Shown piece after piece: positions 23,248 to 31,990 of a DNA stretch of 64,000 nucleotides. Each line of letters starts with the position of its first letter. Position 1 is the stretch's first letter. Position numbers and translations under genes: made by a program. This DNA is from Amycolatopsis vastitatis. GTDB taxonomy: Bacteria > Actinomycetota > Actinomycetes > Mycobacteriales > Pseudonocardiaceae. Location: positions 248,001 to 312,000 of the forward strand of contig NZ_NMUL01000007.1 of the NCBI RefSeq assembly GCF_002234595.1. The letters run 5' to 3'. A model generated the notes under the pieces. The model had not been told where the DNA came from. It worked only from the letters and a program-made list of their open reading frames with translations, and ran no database searches.

Positions 23248-25512
23248 ATGGAACAGCCCGAGAGTCACGAAGCCGCGGCAACCGCCGATGGGGTGAACCG
23301 GCGCCGGCTCCTCGCCGGGGTCGGCGGCCTCCTCGCCGCCGGGGGAGCCGCGTCCCTGCTCGCGTCGCCCGCCGCGGCGGACCCCTCGACCCGGCCGGAC
23401 CGCGACGGCCGGGTCGAGGCGCTGCTCGGGAAGATGACCCTCGAGGAGAAGCTCGGCCAGCTCCAGCTCGTCGGCACCGAAACCGCCGCGCGGGCCGCGC
23501 TGGCGACCGGGCAGCTCGGCGGCGTCTTTTCGGTCGTGGGAGCCGCGAAGCTCAACGCGCTGCAGCACATCGCCGTCGAACAGACCCGGCTGCGCATCCC
23601 GCTGATCTTCGGCCTCGACGTGATCCACGGGTACACCACGAACTTCCCGATCCCGCTGGCCCAGGGCGCCAGCTTCGACCCCGCGGTCGCGGCCACCGAC
23701 GCGACGGTCGCCGCGAAGGAGGCCCGGCGCAGCGGGATCCACTGGACATACGCCCCGATGATGGACGTGACCCACGAACCGCGCTGGGGCCGCATCGCCG
23801 AGGGCTACGGCGAGGACCCGCACCTGGCGAGCCGCATGGCCGTCGCGAAAGTCCGCGGCTACCAGGGTGACGACTACTCGTCGCCGGACCGGCTCGCCGC
23901 CTGCGCCAAGCACTTCGTCGCCTACGGGGGAGCCGAAGGCGGCCGGGACTACAACACCGTCGACGTCTCGCTGCAGCGCCTGCACAACCTCTACCTGCCG
24001 CCGTTCAAAGCCAGCGTCGAAGCCGGCGTGGCCACCGTGATGGCGAGCTTCAACACGATCAGCGGGGTCCCCGCCCACGGCAACGGGTACGTCCTGCACG
24101 ACGTGCTCAAGGGTGCCTACGGGTTCCGCGGGTTCGTCGTCAGCGACTACACCGGCGTCGAGGAGCTGATCCTGCACGGGCTCGCCGGGGACGGCGCCGA
24201 CGCCGCGGCCGCCGCCCTGCCGGCCGGCGTCGACATGGAAATGGTCAGCACCAACTACGTCCGGTACGGCAGGCGGCTGCTGGCCGAGCACCGGATCACC
24301 CGCGACCAGATCGACGACGCCGTCCGCCGGATCCTGCTGGTCAAGGTCAAGCTCGGGCTGTTCGAGCACCCGTACGTCGACGAGTCCGGTGAGGTGAAAG
24401 CGCCTTCTCCGGCCGCGCTCGCCGCGTCCCGGCAGGCCGCCGGGCGGTGCATGGTGCTGCTCAAGAACGACGGGCCGGTGCTGCCGCTGGCGAAGTCGGT
24501 CCGCTCGGTGGCCGTCGTCGGGCCGCTCGGCGCGGCGACCTACGACCTCAACGGCACCTGGGCGGGACTCGGCACCGGCGCGTGGACGACCCCGCCGGTG
24601 ACCGTGGCCGACGGGATCAAGGCCGCGGCGCCCGGCGCCACCGTGACGTTCACCGCCGGCTGCACCGTCGACGGCACCGACACGAGCGGGTTCGCCGCCG
24701 CGCAGCAGGCGGCCCGCGCGGCCGACGTGACCGTCGTCGTGGTCGGCGAAACCGCCGCCATGAGCGGCGAAGCGGCCGCGCGCAGCAATATCGACCTGCC
24801 CGGCGTGCAGCAGCAGCTGGTGGCCGCGACCAAGGAGACCGGGAAGCCGTTCGTGGTGGTCCTGGTCAACGGCCGTCCGCTGACGATCCCGTACCTGCAC
24901 GACAACGCCCCGGCCGTCCTCGAAGCGTGGGCGCCGGGGGTGCAGGGCGGGCACGCGATCGCCGACGTCCTGTTCGGCGTGGTGAACCCGGGCGGCAAGC
25001 TGCCGGTGAGCTTCCCCCGCGCGGTCGGCCAGATCCCGATCTACTACAACCACGAGAACACCGGCCGGCCCGCCGACCCGGCCAACAAGTACACGTCGAA
25101 GTACCTCGACCTGGAGTCCGGCCCGCTCTACGAGTTCGGTCACGGCTTGTCGTACACGACGTTCCGCGTCGACGGCCTGCGCCTGTCGGCCACGCGGATG
25201 CCCGCGCGCGGCGGCCGGATCCAGGTCAGCGCCCAGGTGACCAACACCGGCGGCCGCGCGGGCGACGAGGTCGTCCAGCTGTACCTGCGGGATCCGGTCG
25301 CGAGCATCGTGCAGCCCGTCCGGCGGCTGCGTGGCTTCGAGCGGGTCACCCTGGCCGCGGGCGCGTCCGAAACGGTGTCGTTCACCCTCACCCCCGAAGA
25401 CGTCGGTTTCTACGACAACGCCGCCAGGTTCCGCGTCGAGCCGGGCGAGATCGAGGTCTACGTCGGCACCAGCTCGGCGGCCACGCTGACCGCGCGCTTC
25501 ACCGTCACCTGA
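23248..25512 (+). CDS. Secreted GH3 beta-glucosidase-like glycoside hydrolase (Tat)
   Basis: A 754-aa GH3 enzyme with a twin-arginine signal (NRRRLLAGVGGLLAAGGAASLLA) ending near residue 45. The (beta/alpha)8 domain carries FGLDVIHGYTTNFPIP, GRIAEGYGEDP and KHFVAYGGAEGGRDYN. The catalytic Asp is in FVVSDYTG, about residue 300. The alpha/beta sandwich (CMVLLKNDGPVLPL; GETAAMSGEA, likely holding the acid/base) precedes a fibronectin III-like C-terminal domain. It should release glucose or related sugars from beta-linked oligosaccharides outside the cell. ATG 23248 is chosen over 23203 because it gives a compact Tat leader. Its end overlaps the convergent GNAT gene by 8 bases. Confidence 0.92.
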   Translation: MEQPESHEAAATADGVNRRRLLAGVGGLLAAGGAASLLASPAAADPSTRPDRDGRVEALLGKMTLEEKLGQLQLVGTETAARAALATGQLGGVFSVVGAAKLNALQHIAVEQTRLRIPLIFGLDVIHGYTTNFPIPLAQGASFDPAVAATDATVAAKEARRSGIHWTYAPMMDVTHEPRWGRIAEGYGEDPHLASRMAVAKVRGYQGDDYSSPDRLAACAKHFVAYGGAEGGRDYNTVDVSLQRLHNLYLPPFKASVEAGVATVMASFNTISGVPAHGNGYVLHDVLKGAYGFRGFVVSDYTGVEELILHGLAGDGADAAAAALPAGVDMEMVSTNYVRYGRRLLAEHRITRDQIDDAVRRILLVKVKLGLFEHPYVDESGEVKAPSPAALAASRQAAGRCMVLLKNDGPVLPLAKSVRSVAVVGPLGAATYDLNGTWAGLGTGAWTTPPVTVADGIKAAAPGATVTFTAGCTVDGTDTSGFAAAQQAARAADVTVVVVGETAAMSGEAAARSNIDLPGVQQQLVAATKETGKPFVVVLVNGRPLTIPYLHDNAPAVLEAWAPGVQGGHAIADVLFGVVNPGGKLPVSFPRAVGQIPIYYNHENTGRPADPANKYTSKYLDLESGPLYEFGHGLSYTTFRVDGLRLSATRMPARGGRIQVSAQVTNTGGRAGDEVVQLYLRDPVASIVQPVRRLRGFERVTLAAGASETVSFTLTPEDVGFYDNAARFRVEPGEIEVYVGTSSAATLTARFTVT

Positions 25513-25978
25513 CCGGCTCCTTCACCAGGAGCATCGTCGCCGGCCCGAAGCCCGCACGCCGGTAGAACGGCCTCGAGCGCTCGCTCGGGGCCAGCACGAT
25601 CCGCACCGCACCCTGCTCGTGGGCGTAGCCGATCGCCGCCTCGAGCAGGGTGGTGCCGATGCCTCGATCGCGGTGGCCGCCGCGGACGAAGGCGTTGCCC
25701 AGGTAGTACCAGAGCGACGGCGCCCGGCCCGGTTTCGGCATCCGGGTGAAGGTGACGAGGTTGACCATCCCGACCGGCTCCCGGCCGAGCTCGGCCAGGA
25801 AGATCACCCGGCGCCCGGCCTCGGCCGCGTACCACTCCGCGAAGCGGTCGTCGAAGCCGTCGTCGGCCACAGGGTGGCCGGCGTCCTCCTCGACCCAGGC
25901 GCGGCGCAGTGCGGCGATCCGCGCGGCGTCGTGCTCGTCGGTCCGTCGAATGGTCACGGTGTCGGGAGTGGTCGTCAT
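25505..25978 (-). CDS. GNAT family N-acetyltransferase
   Basis: A 157-aa single-domain acetyltransferase. Acetyl-CoA-binding motif A is visible as AFVRGGHRDRGIGTTLLEAAIGYA (the R-x-x-G-I-G core), followed by AVRIVLAPSERSRPFYRRAGF, the usual motif B with the Tyr near the thiol. The opening ITIRRTDEHDAARIAALRR-like stretch is standard. ATG 25978 is preferred over longer in-frame starts, which lack the fold. Substrate unknown. It is divergent from the leaderless HTH operon. Confidence 0.87.
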   Translation of the reverse strand: MTTTPDTVTIRRTDEHDAARIAALRRAWVEEDAGHPVADDGFDDRFAEWYAAEAGRRVIFLAELGREPVGMVNLVTFTRMPKPGRAPSLWYYLGNAFVRGGHRDRGIGTTLLEAAIGYAHEQGAVRIVLAPSERSRPFYRRAGFGPATMLLVKEPVR

Positions 25979-26027
25979 GAGGTCATCTTCGGGGAAGTTC
26001 CGCCGCTGCCTCAACTTCCGGGGCCGC

Positions 26028-26073
26028 GTCAGCTTATGTTGACGCGACGGGTGCGTCAGCTTATGCTGACGAC
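26028..26073 (+). promoter_or_regulatory. Leaderless promoter covered by two palindromic operators
   Basis: TTGACG (26039-26044), a 17-base spacer, TATGCT (26062-26067) and six bases to ATG 26074 give a promoter whose expected start point is the start codon. Palindromes GTCAGCTTATGTTGAC (26028-26043) and GTCAGCTTATGCTGAC (26055-26070), 27 bases apart, cover the -35 and -10 boxes. Autorepression by the HTH protein is the simplest reading. Confidence 0.75.
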
Positions 26074-26298
26074 ATGGAGAAGACACTCGACCTCGCCGCC
26101 GGAGCGGCCAACAGCGATCCGGACATCGGGCTGCGCGCCGTGGCGTCCCTGCGGATCCTGACCGAAGAACTGGAAACCCTCCAGGTCGACCGCGCCCGGG
26201 CACTGGGCTGGAGCTGGCAGGACATCGCGGCCCGGCTCGGCGTCACGAAGCAGACCGTCCACCGGAAGCACGGCCGCCGGAACAGAGGCCGGTCGTGA
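26074..26298 (+). CDS. Small HTH DNA-binding protein
   Basis: A 74-aa protein whose C-terminal half is a helix-turn-helix (LGWSWQDIAARLGVTKQTVHRKH, about residues 44-67). The N-terminal half is a helix (DIGLRAVASLRILTEELETLQVDRARAL) likely for dimerisation. The ATG is preceded by a -10 box at leaderless distance and no ribosome site. It overlaps the Clp_N gene as GTGA. Small HTH plus Clp_N pairs are common in actinobacteria; the Clp_N partner presumably modulates DNA binding or stability. Twin palindromes over its own promoter suggest autoregulation. Confidence 0.8.
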   Translation: MEKTLDLAAGAANSDPDIGLRAVASLRILTEELETLQVDRARALGWSWQDIAARLGVTKQTVHRKHGRRNRGRS

Positions 26299-26882
26299 AG
26301 CGGGCGTTCGACGACGATGCCCGCCGGATCGTCGGCCGCGCCCAGCAGCAGGCCCGTGCGCTCGGCCACCGCGGAATCGGCTGCGAGCACCTGCTGTTCG
26401 CCGTCGCCGAGTCCGCGGACCCGGCCGGCGCGGTGCTGCGGGAGCACGGACTCACCCCCGCACACGTGAGTGAGCAGACCCGGCGGCTGCTGAGCGGCAC
26501 CGCCACCGTCTTCGACACCCTCGACGGCGACGCGCTGGCCACCCTCGGAATCGACCTGCAGACCGTGCGCCGCACCGTCGAGGCCACCTTCGGCCCGGAA
26601 GCCCTGCGCCCGGTACGGCCCAGCCCGCGCCGGCGCTGGTACCGCCGGCGTCCCCGCCGGCCCGGCGGGCACCTGCCCGTCACCGGCCGCGCCCAGCGCT
26701 GCCTGGACGCGGCCGCGCACGAGGCGAAGCGCGCGGGCAGCACCGCCGTCGACGCGACGACTCTCGCCGTCGCGGTCGTCACCGCGGACGGCGGCCTGGT
26801 GCCCCGGATCGTGCGCAGCACCGGTGTCCCGGCGGAAGCCCTGCGCACGGCCATCCTGCGGCGAGCCCGCCATGCGGGCTGA
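26295..26882 (+). CDS. Clp N-terminal (Clp_N) domain protein without ATPase
   Basis: A 195-aa protein starting at GTG 26295. Residues about 1-75 (RIVGRAQQQARALGHRGIGCEHLLFAVAE) form a Clp_N repeat like those of ClpA/ClpC. A degenerate second repeat (AQRCLDAAAHEAKRAGSTAVDATTLAVAVV) occupies the C-terminal third, separated by an Arg/Pro-rich linker. No Walker motifs exist, so it cannot unfold proteins alone. Clp_N domains bind adaptors or substrates, so it may deliver the HTH protein to a Clp protease or sequester it. The start overlaps the HTH stop, and the downstream membrane-protein gene overlaps its end by 11 bases. Confidence 0.82.
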   Translation: MKRAFDDDARRIVGRAQQQARALGHRGIGCEHLLFAVAESADPAGAVLREHGLTPAHVSEQTRRLLSGTATVFDTLDGDALATLGIDLQTVRRTVEATFGPEALRPVRPSPRRRWYRRRPRRPGGHLPVTGRAQRCLDAAAHEAKRAGSTAVDATTLAVAVVTADGGLVPRIVRSTGVPAEALRTAILRRARHAG

Positions 26883-27147
26883 GTCCGGTCGGCCGGTGCG
26901 GTGGCTGCGCCGGATCGCCGTGGCCGGGTGGGGGTTCAGCTGGTACACCGTCTACCGCGAGGTCTTCGTCTGGCACCACATGACGACCCGCCTGCGGTTC
27001 CGGCCACCCGATCTCCCGCCGGGCAGCACCGGACGGCCCCACCCGGGCCTGCCCCTGATCGCGGTGTGCGTGACGTCGGTGGCGGCACCCTTGGTCGTCC
27101 TGGCCGCCACGCTCGCACTGCACCACCGGCGGCGCGACGCCGGCTGA
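26872..27147 (+). CDS. Small single-pass membrane protein
   Basis: A 91-aa protein of unknown function beginning at ATG 26872, inside the end of the Clp_N gene. A basic N-terminus and aromatic segment (GWGFSWYTVYREVFVWHHM) precede one clear transmembrane helix (LPLIAVCVTSVAAPLVVLAATLAL) and a basic tail (HHRRRDAG). The overlap implies co-translation with the HTH/Clp_N pair. It could tether the pair to the membrane, but no sequence evidence shows interaction. Confidence 0.6.
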   Translation: MRAESGRPVRWLRRIAVAGWGFSWYTVYREVFVWHHMTTRLRFRPPDLPPGSTGRPHPGLPLIAVCVTSVAAPLVVLAATLALHHRRRDAG

Positions 27148-27299
27148 TCACCCGGGCCCGGTCACCAGCTGACCGCGTCCCCATTACGGCTGAACATCAC
27201 GCTCGGCTCGGTACCCCAAGCCGACTTTCGCCGTCCGCGGCGCTGTAATAGCTTCGGCCGGCGGCCTTCGGCCGCGTTGTCGAGAGGGGAGAGATCGAC

Positions 27300-28130
27300 A
27301 TGGGAATCGAACGGAGCCTGCGGAATTTCCTCGTCCGGACGCCGCTGGCCGAGAACCGGCTCGTCGGCGGCGCCTACGCGACCCTGAACCGCATCAGGTT
27401 CCGGCGCTCCTGGGACCGGCCCGTGGAGTTCCGCGGCGGCCGGTTCGTGATCGGCCGCGATCTCACCCTTTACCCATTCGTGCGGTCCGGCGGGTTCGAG
27501 GAGCGGGAACTGGACTGGCTGCTCCCGCGGATCGAACCCACCGACGTGGTGTGGGACGTCGGTGCCAACGTCGGGATCTACACCGTTCTGCTCGCCAAAC
27601 GAGCCCGCCGGGTGGTGGCGTTCGAGCCGATCCCGGCCACGATGGCGCGGCTGCGCGCGAACATCGGCCTGAACGGCATCGGCAACGTCGAACCGGTCGA
27701 GGCCGCACTGGCGGACGAGGCCGGGCGCCGGTCGATGGCCGTCCTGGCCTCCGGCGCCGGCGGCTCCCACCTCGTGCGCGACGGTGGTGGCAGCCTCGAG
27801 GTGGCCGTCACGACAGGCGACCGCTACGCGGCCGAGCACGGCGCGCCCGACGTCGTCAAGGTCGACATCGAGAGCTTCGAACCGGAATTCGTCCGCGGTG
27901 CGCTCGCCGTGCTCCGCGATCGGCGACCGTTGCTGACCCTCGAAGTGAACCGGACTTCGATGGCGACAGCCGCCGAGCGCGAACGGTGGCAGGTGATGGC
28001 GAACGACCTGTTCGATTTGTACGGCGAGGCAGTCTGGTTCGGCCCTTCCGGACCGCCGGCGACCGTCCGGGGACTGACGCCGGACGACGTTCCGCTGCGG
28101 CCGTGCACATTGGCGTTCGGAAGGAATTGA
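27300..28130 (+). CDS. FkbM family SAM-dependent methyltransferase
   Basis: A 276-aa class I methyltransferase. Motif I is VVWDVGANVGIYTVLLA (about residue 82), the acidic residue after strand 2 is in VVAFEPIPATMARL, and VVKVDIESFEPEFVRGA is the FkbM-type catalytic-region signature. FkbM enzymes mostly O-methylate sugars, polyketides or lipids. ATG 27300 follows a purine-rich GAGGGGAGAG site. It is a stand-alone gene with a 572-bp space after it, and nothing nearby identifies the acceptor. Confidence 0.87.
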   Translation: MGIERSLRNFLVRTPLAENRLVGGAYATLNRIRFRRSWDRPVEFRGGRFVIGRDLTLYPFVRSGGFEERELDWLLPRIEPTDVVWDVGANVGIYTVLLAKRARRVVAFEPIPATMARLRANIGLNGIGNVEPVEAALADEAGRRSMAVLASGAGGSHLVRDGGGSLEVAVTTGDRYAAEHGAPDVVKVDIESFEPEFVRGALAVLRDRRPLLTLEVNRTSMATAAERERWQVMANDLFDLYGEAVWFGPSGPPATVRGLTPDDVPLRPCTLAFGRN

Positions 28131-28702
28131 GCGGCACGGCCATCGGCGGTAACGCATGGCGTGCAACGCAAACGGCCGATCGCGCTTCCCCGGACGACCG
28201 CCGAAAGCGTGATTTCCTCGACCTGAAAAATCGCCCCGAAGCGTGCCCTGCAGGGCGATTGACACCGAGCCCGTGCCCCTGATAACCGGGTGTGCCTCGC
28301 GGTGGTCCGGTCGTGTTGCACGCTTAGACTCATCGGCCGAATCATCAGTTGAAAATTTCTCGTTCTTTCCCGCGCGGCGGCGCGAAAAGAATCATGGTCT
28401 TTCCCGGTCATCGGGCTTGTGTTGACATCACTTCCAGAGATTGGAACACTGTGCGGCGGCGCCCGATGCGCCGTCACATCGGAGGGGTTGTCGGATCTAC
28501 CGATCAAGGGGAGATCGGAAGTCGGCCGAACGGATCGGCCGTGGTCTCGCCTAACGACATGGTTGCCGAAGTCGCGCTTTTACATGGTCATATCCGGAGC
28601 CGTTACACGGGTGTGCCATGCCCATTTTCGCGCTGGCAGCCGCGCATTGTGTCAAGGTCGTTTTCCGGCCCCCTCGTCGTGCATTCATTGGGAGGAGAAC
28701 AT
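28131..28702. other. 572-bp intergenic leader before the serine protease
   Basis: Moderately AT-richer than its surroundings. One reading frame of the protease stays open upstream, but it has no coding character and the ribosome site GGAGGAG (28691-28697) fixes the true start. Short frames here are not convincing. It probably contains the FkbM terminator and the protease promoter with a long leader; no specific motif was identified. Confidence 0.6.
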
Positions 28703-29683
28703 ATGGGAATCCGTGCTTTGCGGCTGAAGACGTTCCTTGCCGTGGCCGGTTTGGTCGCCGGCGGCGCGCTGGTCGCGTCGGCGCCGATCGCGAACGCGGC
28801 GTCGACAGACGGTGTCGTGCAGTCCCCGCAGGTCGACCGGCAGACCCAGGGTCAGACGGAGAAGTTCTGGACGCCGGAGCGGCTGCGCAGCGCCAGACCC
28901 GTCGCGCAGGACGTCCCCAAGGTGGCCGCCCAGCCGCAGGCGGCCAACCCGGTGCTGACGCCGGGCGGTGACCAGTTCGGCAACGCGCAGGTGGCGCGGC
29001 CGTACACCTCGGACTTCAAGTCGCGGGTGACCGGCAAGGTCTTCTTCGTCAACCCCCGGGACAACCTGACGTACGTCTGTTCCGGCTCGGTGATCAACTC
29101 CACCGGCAAGAGCGTGGTCGCCACCGCGGCGCACTGCGTGTTCCAGGGCGGGGCCGGCCAGGCGATCTGGAGCTCGAACTTCATCTTCATCCCGTCGTAC
29201 GACAACAACAGCCGCCCGCTGGGCACCTGGAACGCCGCGCAGTTCTGGATCCCGACGACGTACTTCAACCACGGCAACGACGGCTTCACCCACGAAGACG
29301 ACGTGGCGACCGTGGCCATCGCCGCCCAGGGCGCGAACAAGATCACCAACGTGGTCGGCGGCCTCGGCTGGGTGTCGAACAACTCCGGCACGATCAACGG
29401 CTGGGACACCCACGGCTACCCGCAGGAGATGTACGGCGGCCAGAACCAGCTGCACTGCATCGGCAACGGCCGGGACGCGGGCGGCTTCAACGGCGACACC
29501 TACCTGTTCACCAACAACTGCGTCGCGTTCGGCGGGCACAGCGGCGGCCCGGTGATCAACGGCAGCAACCAGCTGCTCGCGGTCACCTCCGGCAGTGACC
29601 GGTCCACCAACTCGTTCTACGCGCGCACCGCGTCGAACACGTGGATCCCGGTGCTCAACGCCGCCCAGGCGGCCGGCTTCTGA
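28703..29683 (+). CDS. Secreted trypsin-like serine protease (S1 fold)
   Basis: A 326-aa exported protease. The signal peptide is about residues 1-33 (LKTFLAVAGLVAGGALVASAPIANA), followed by a probable propeptide to about residue 100. The catalytic triad is visible: His144 in TAAHC, Asp in HEDDVATV and Ser280 in FGGHSGGP. Cysteines near His144, at LHCIG and at TNNC suggest disulfides. ATG 28703 is supported by GGAGGAG 5 bases upstream. Glutamyl endopeptidase-like S1 enzymes have this general shape, but specificity is not readable. Confidence 0.9.
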   Translation: MGIRALRLKTFLAVAGLVAGGALVASAPIANAASTDGVVQSPQVDRQTQGQTEKFWTPERLRSARPVAQDVPKVAAQPQAANPVLTPGGDQFGNAQVARPYTSDFKSRVTGKVFFVNPRDNLTYVCSGSVINSTGKSVVATAAHCVFQGGAGQAIWSSNFIFIPSYDNNSRPLGTWNAAQFWIPTTYFNHGNDGFTHEDDVATVAIAAQGANKITNVVGGLGWVSNNSGTINGWDTHGYPQEMYGGQNQLHCIGNGRDAGGFNGDTYLFTNNCVAFGGHSGGPVINGSNQLLAVTSGSDRSTNSFYARTASNTWIPVLNAAQAAGF

Positions 29684-29727
29684 GCGACATCGACACGATG
29701 ACAGGTGTCCATTCCGGACACTAACGA

Positions 29728-29780
29728 TCCGTGAAGGCCACTTTGCGGGACTCCGAGTCCCGCAAAGTGGCCTTCACGGA
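29728..29780. repeat. Perfect 25-bp-arm palindrome between convergent genes
   Basis: Bases 29728-29752 and 29756-29780 are perfect reverse complements around a 3-base loop. The left arm begins TCCGTGAAGGCCACTTTGCG. It sits between the convergent protease and AraC genes, so it probably works as a bidirectional terminator. Its length and perfection suggest a dispersed palindromic repeat family. Confidence 0.9.
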
Positions 29781-29886
29781 CGTGCGGGTCCCGCCGCTGT
29801 CCGGTCGCACCCCGGATTCATCGGACGACCGGCGATTCCGGTCCGCCGGGTGGCGGGTGATTTCCCGTCGCCTGACGGATACCGCC

Positions 29887-30864
29887 TCAGGCGAGGGCCT
29901 GGCGGCGAAACTCCGCCGGGGTGACGCCGGCGGTGTTCTTGAAGACCTGGCCGAAGTGGGACGGGTCGGCGAAACCCCAGCGGGCGCCGATCGCGGCGAC
30001 CGGGACGCTGCGGGCGGCCGGGTTCGCGAGGTCGCGTTTGCAGGCTTCCACGCGGCGGTGCCGGATCCACCCGGCCACCGTGTGGCCGCTGTCGCGGAAC
30101 AGCGCGTGCAGGTGGCGCACGGAAACGAAGCAGGCGGCCGCGATGGTCTCGACGCGCAGGTCCGGATCGGACAGTCGTTCGTCGATGTAGGCCTGCACGG
30201 CCAGCCTGCGCCGGGTCCGGTCGTCGCGGCCGGCCGGGCCGGTGATGCCTGCCTGGGCGCGCAGCATGGTCGCCGTCATGTCGATCACGCTGCCCGCCAG
30301 CAGGATCCCGGCGGACTGGTGTGCCGGGGCCAGCGAGCCCAGGTTGAGGATCGTCGACCAGACCACGGGCGCGATGCCGTGCTCGGTGGAGAACGTGCGG
30401 GCCGCCAGCTCGGAGAAGGCCTCCGCGTCGTGGGCGCCCAGCGCCGCCTTGCGGAACCGCACGTTCACCGACCGGTAGCCGTCGCCGACGTCGAGGGTCA
30501 GCGGACGTTCCGAATCGTAGAGCGCGAACTCGCCGGCGCGGATGGTCGCGGAGCGGCCGCCCTGGGTGACCTGCTTGGCCCCGGCGAGCTGCAGGGTCAG
30601 CAGGAAGTAGGCGTCGGCGGCGCGCGTCAGGTCGTCGGGACGGCGGTGGACGGTGTGCCGGCGGCAGGCCACGCCGAACATGCCGAGGTCGCCCATCGAC
30701 CGGTGGGTGATGGAACCGGCGAAGCTCCTCGAGGTGTCGAACTCGAAGCTGAAGTGGAGCGCCACGCCGGCGTTGACCTGCTGTTCCCAGACGCCCGGAC
30801 CGACCTTGGCGGCGGAGCGCGGTACCGCGCTCCCGGTGGGCATCAGGATCGGCGAACCGGCCAT
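29887..30864 (-). CDS. AraC family transcriptional regulator
   Basis: A 325-aa regulator. The N-terminal domain (about 1-200) matches the AraC-binding-like cupin type, with the GEFALYDSERPLTL segment. The C-terminal double HTH (about 215-325) carries ETIAAACFVSVRHLHALFRDSG and IGARWGFADPSHFGQVFKNTAGVTPAEFR, the classical AraC signature. ATG 30864 has AGGAG at normal distance; longer in-frame extensions have no domain content. It is divergent from the quinone-type dioxygenase gene. Two GTGCACAT repeats 21 bases apart between them are its likely binding site. Confidence 0.9.
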   Translation of the reverse strand: MAGSPILMPTGSAVPRSAAKVGPGVWEQQVNAGVALHFSFEFDTSRSFAGSITHRSMGDLGMFGVACRRHTVHRRPDDLTRAADAYFLLTLQLAGAKQVTQGGRSATIRAGEFALYDSERPLTLDVGDGYRSVNVRFRKAALGAHDAEAFSELAARTFSTEHGIAPVVWSTILNLGSLAPAHQSAGILLAGSVIDMTATMLRAQAGITGPAGRDDRTRRRLAVQAYIDERLSDPDLRVETIAAACFVSVRHLHALFRDSGHTVAGWIRHRRVEACKRDLANPAARSVPVAAIGARWGFADPSHFGQVFKNTAGVTPAEFRRQALA

Positions 30865-30919
30865 GGTCGCTCCTGGGGGCACGTGGGCAACCCGGTCAGG
30901 GTACGCCGTGGTCCCGGCT

Positions 30920-30948
30920 GTGCACATCGGCGACATCGTCGTGCACAT
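30920..30948 (+). promoter_or_regulatory. Putative AraC direct-repeat operator before the dioxygenase
   Basis: GTGCACAT occurs at 30920-30927 and 30941-30948, exactly 21 bases (two helical turns) apart, in the same orientation. TAGCGT at 30980-30985 is a possible -10, so the second repeat ends just above the -35 position. This is the geometry of an AraC activator site. Confidence 0.65.
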
Positions 30949-31026
30949 TCCGCCGATGCCCGCGGCGGCCCGCCGTTCGTAGCGTGGGGCCGGAAGTGGT
31001 CGCAGCTCGACGAGGAGACGCCCGCA

Positions 31027-31980
31027 ATGGCCTACATCGAAGGTTCCCATCACATCACGCTGTCCGTCGGCCGGGCGCAGGAGGACGTCGACTTCCACGT
31101 CAAGGTGCTCGGCATGCGGTTCATCAAGCGCACCGTCCTCTTCGACGGTTCGGTGCCGATCTACCACCTGTACTACGCGAACGCGAACGGTGACCCGTCG
31201 AGCGTCGTCACGACCTTCCCCTGGGCGCAGGCCGGGCTGCACGGCAAGCGCGGCACCAACCAGAGCCGTGAGGTGCTGCTGTCGGTCCCCGAGGGGAGCC
31301 TCGACCACTGGCACCGGCGGCTGACCGAGCATGACGTCGAGGTCCGTGACCTGGAGGTCTTCGACCGGCGGCGGCTGGCGTTCGAGCACCCGTGCGGCAT
31401 CGAGTACATGCTCGTGGCCAACGAGGGCGACGACCGCGTCGGCCACGCCGGCCACGGCGTTCCCCCGGAGTACGCGATCCACGGCCTGCACGGTCTCGGG
31501 GTGCACGTGACGACGCCCGACCGCACGGTGGAGTTCGCCAACGACACCTTCTACGCCCAGGACGGGCTCGCCGAAGAGGGCGACCGGATCGCCGTGCAGC
31601 TCGGGAAGCAGGCCCACGGCAACCACCTCGAGATCACGGTCAACCGCCGGGACGAGCAAGGGACGTGGCACTACGGGGCAGGCACCCACCACCACTTCGC
31701 CTGGAACGCCGACACCCTGCAGAACCAGGACGAGCTGAAGTTCGAGGTCGAGGGCCGCGGCTACACCGACATCTCGGAACTGAAGGACCGCAAGTACTTC
31801 AAGAGCGTCTACGTCCGGTCCCCGGCCGGTGCCTTGTTCGAACTGGCCGTCACCCACGCCGACGGCGGCTGGGACTGCGACGAATCACCGCACGAGCTGG
31901 GGCAGCGGTTCCAGCTCCCCGAGCAGTTCGAACACCGCCGCGACGAACTGCTCGCGGCGCTCGAGCCGATCGACGGCTGA
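31027..31980 (+). CDS. Ring-cleaving VOC dioxygenase (MhqO/LinE-like)
   Basis: A 317-aa two-domain VOC protein. The N-terminal module (GSHHITLSVGRAQEDVDFHVKVLGM) and C-terminal module (IHGLHGLGVHVTTPDRTVEF) provide His ligands, and ALFELAVTHADGG supplies the Glu of a 2-His-1-carboxylate iron site. This architecture is typical of hydroquinone-cleaving dioxygenases such as MhqO/MhqE. ATG 31027 has GAGGAG upstream. The hydrolase gene follows after 10 bases, giving the same dioxygenase-plus-hydrolase pairing as Bacillus mhqED. Probable role: detoxifying quinones or hydroquinones under AraC control. Confidence 0.85.
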   Translation: MAYIEGSHHITLSVGRAQEDVDFHVKVLGMRFIKRTVLFDGSVPIYHLYYANANGDPSSVVTTFPWAQAGLHGKRGTNQSREVLLSVPEGSLDHWHRRLTEHDVEVRDLEVFDRRRLAFEHPCGIEYMLVANEGDDRVGHAGHGVPPEYAIHGLHGLGVHVTTPDRTVEFANDTFYAQDGLAEEGDRIAVQLGKQAHGNHLEITVNRRDEQGTWHYGAGTHHHFAWNADTLQNQDELKFEVEGRGYTDISELKDRKYFKSVYVRSPAGALFELAVTHADGGWDCDESPHELGQRFQLPEQFEHRRDELLAALEPIDG

Positions 31981-31990
31981 GGCCGGGAGA

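Noticed and set aside
28349..28702. N-terminal extension of the trypsin-like protease
   Set aside because: GGAGGAG plus ATG 28703 begins a standard signal peptide; the extension would bury it.
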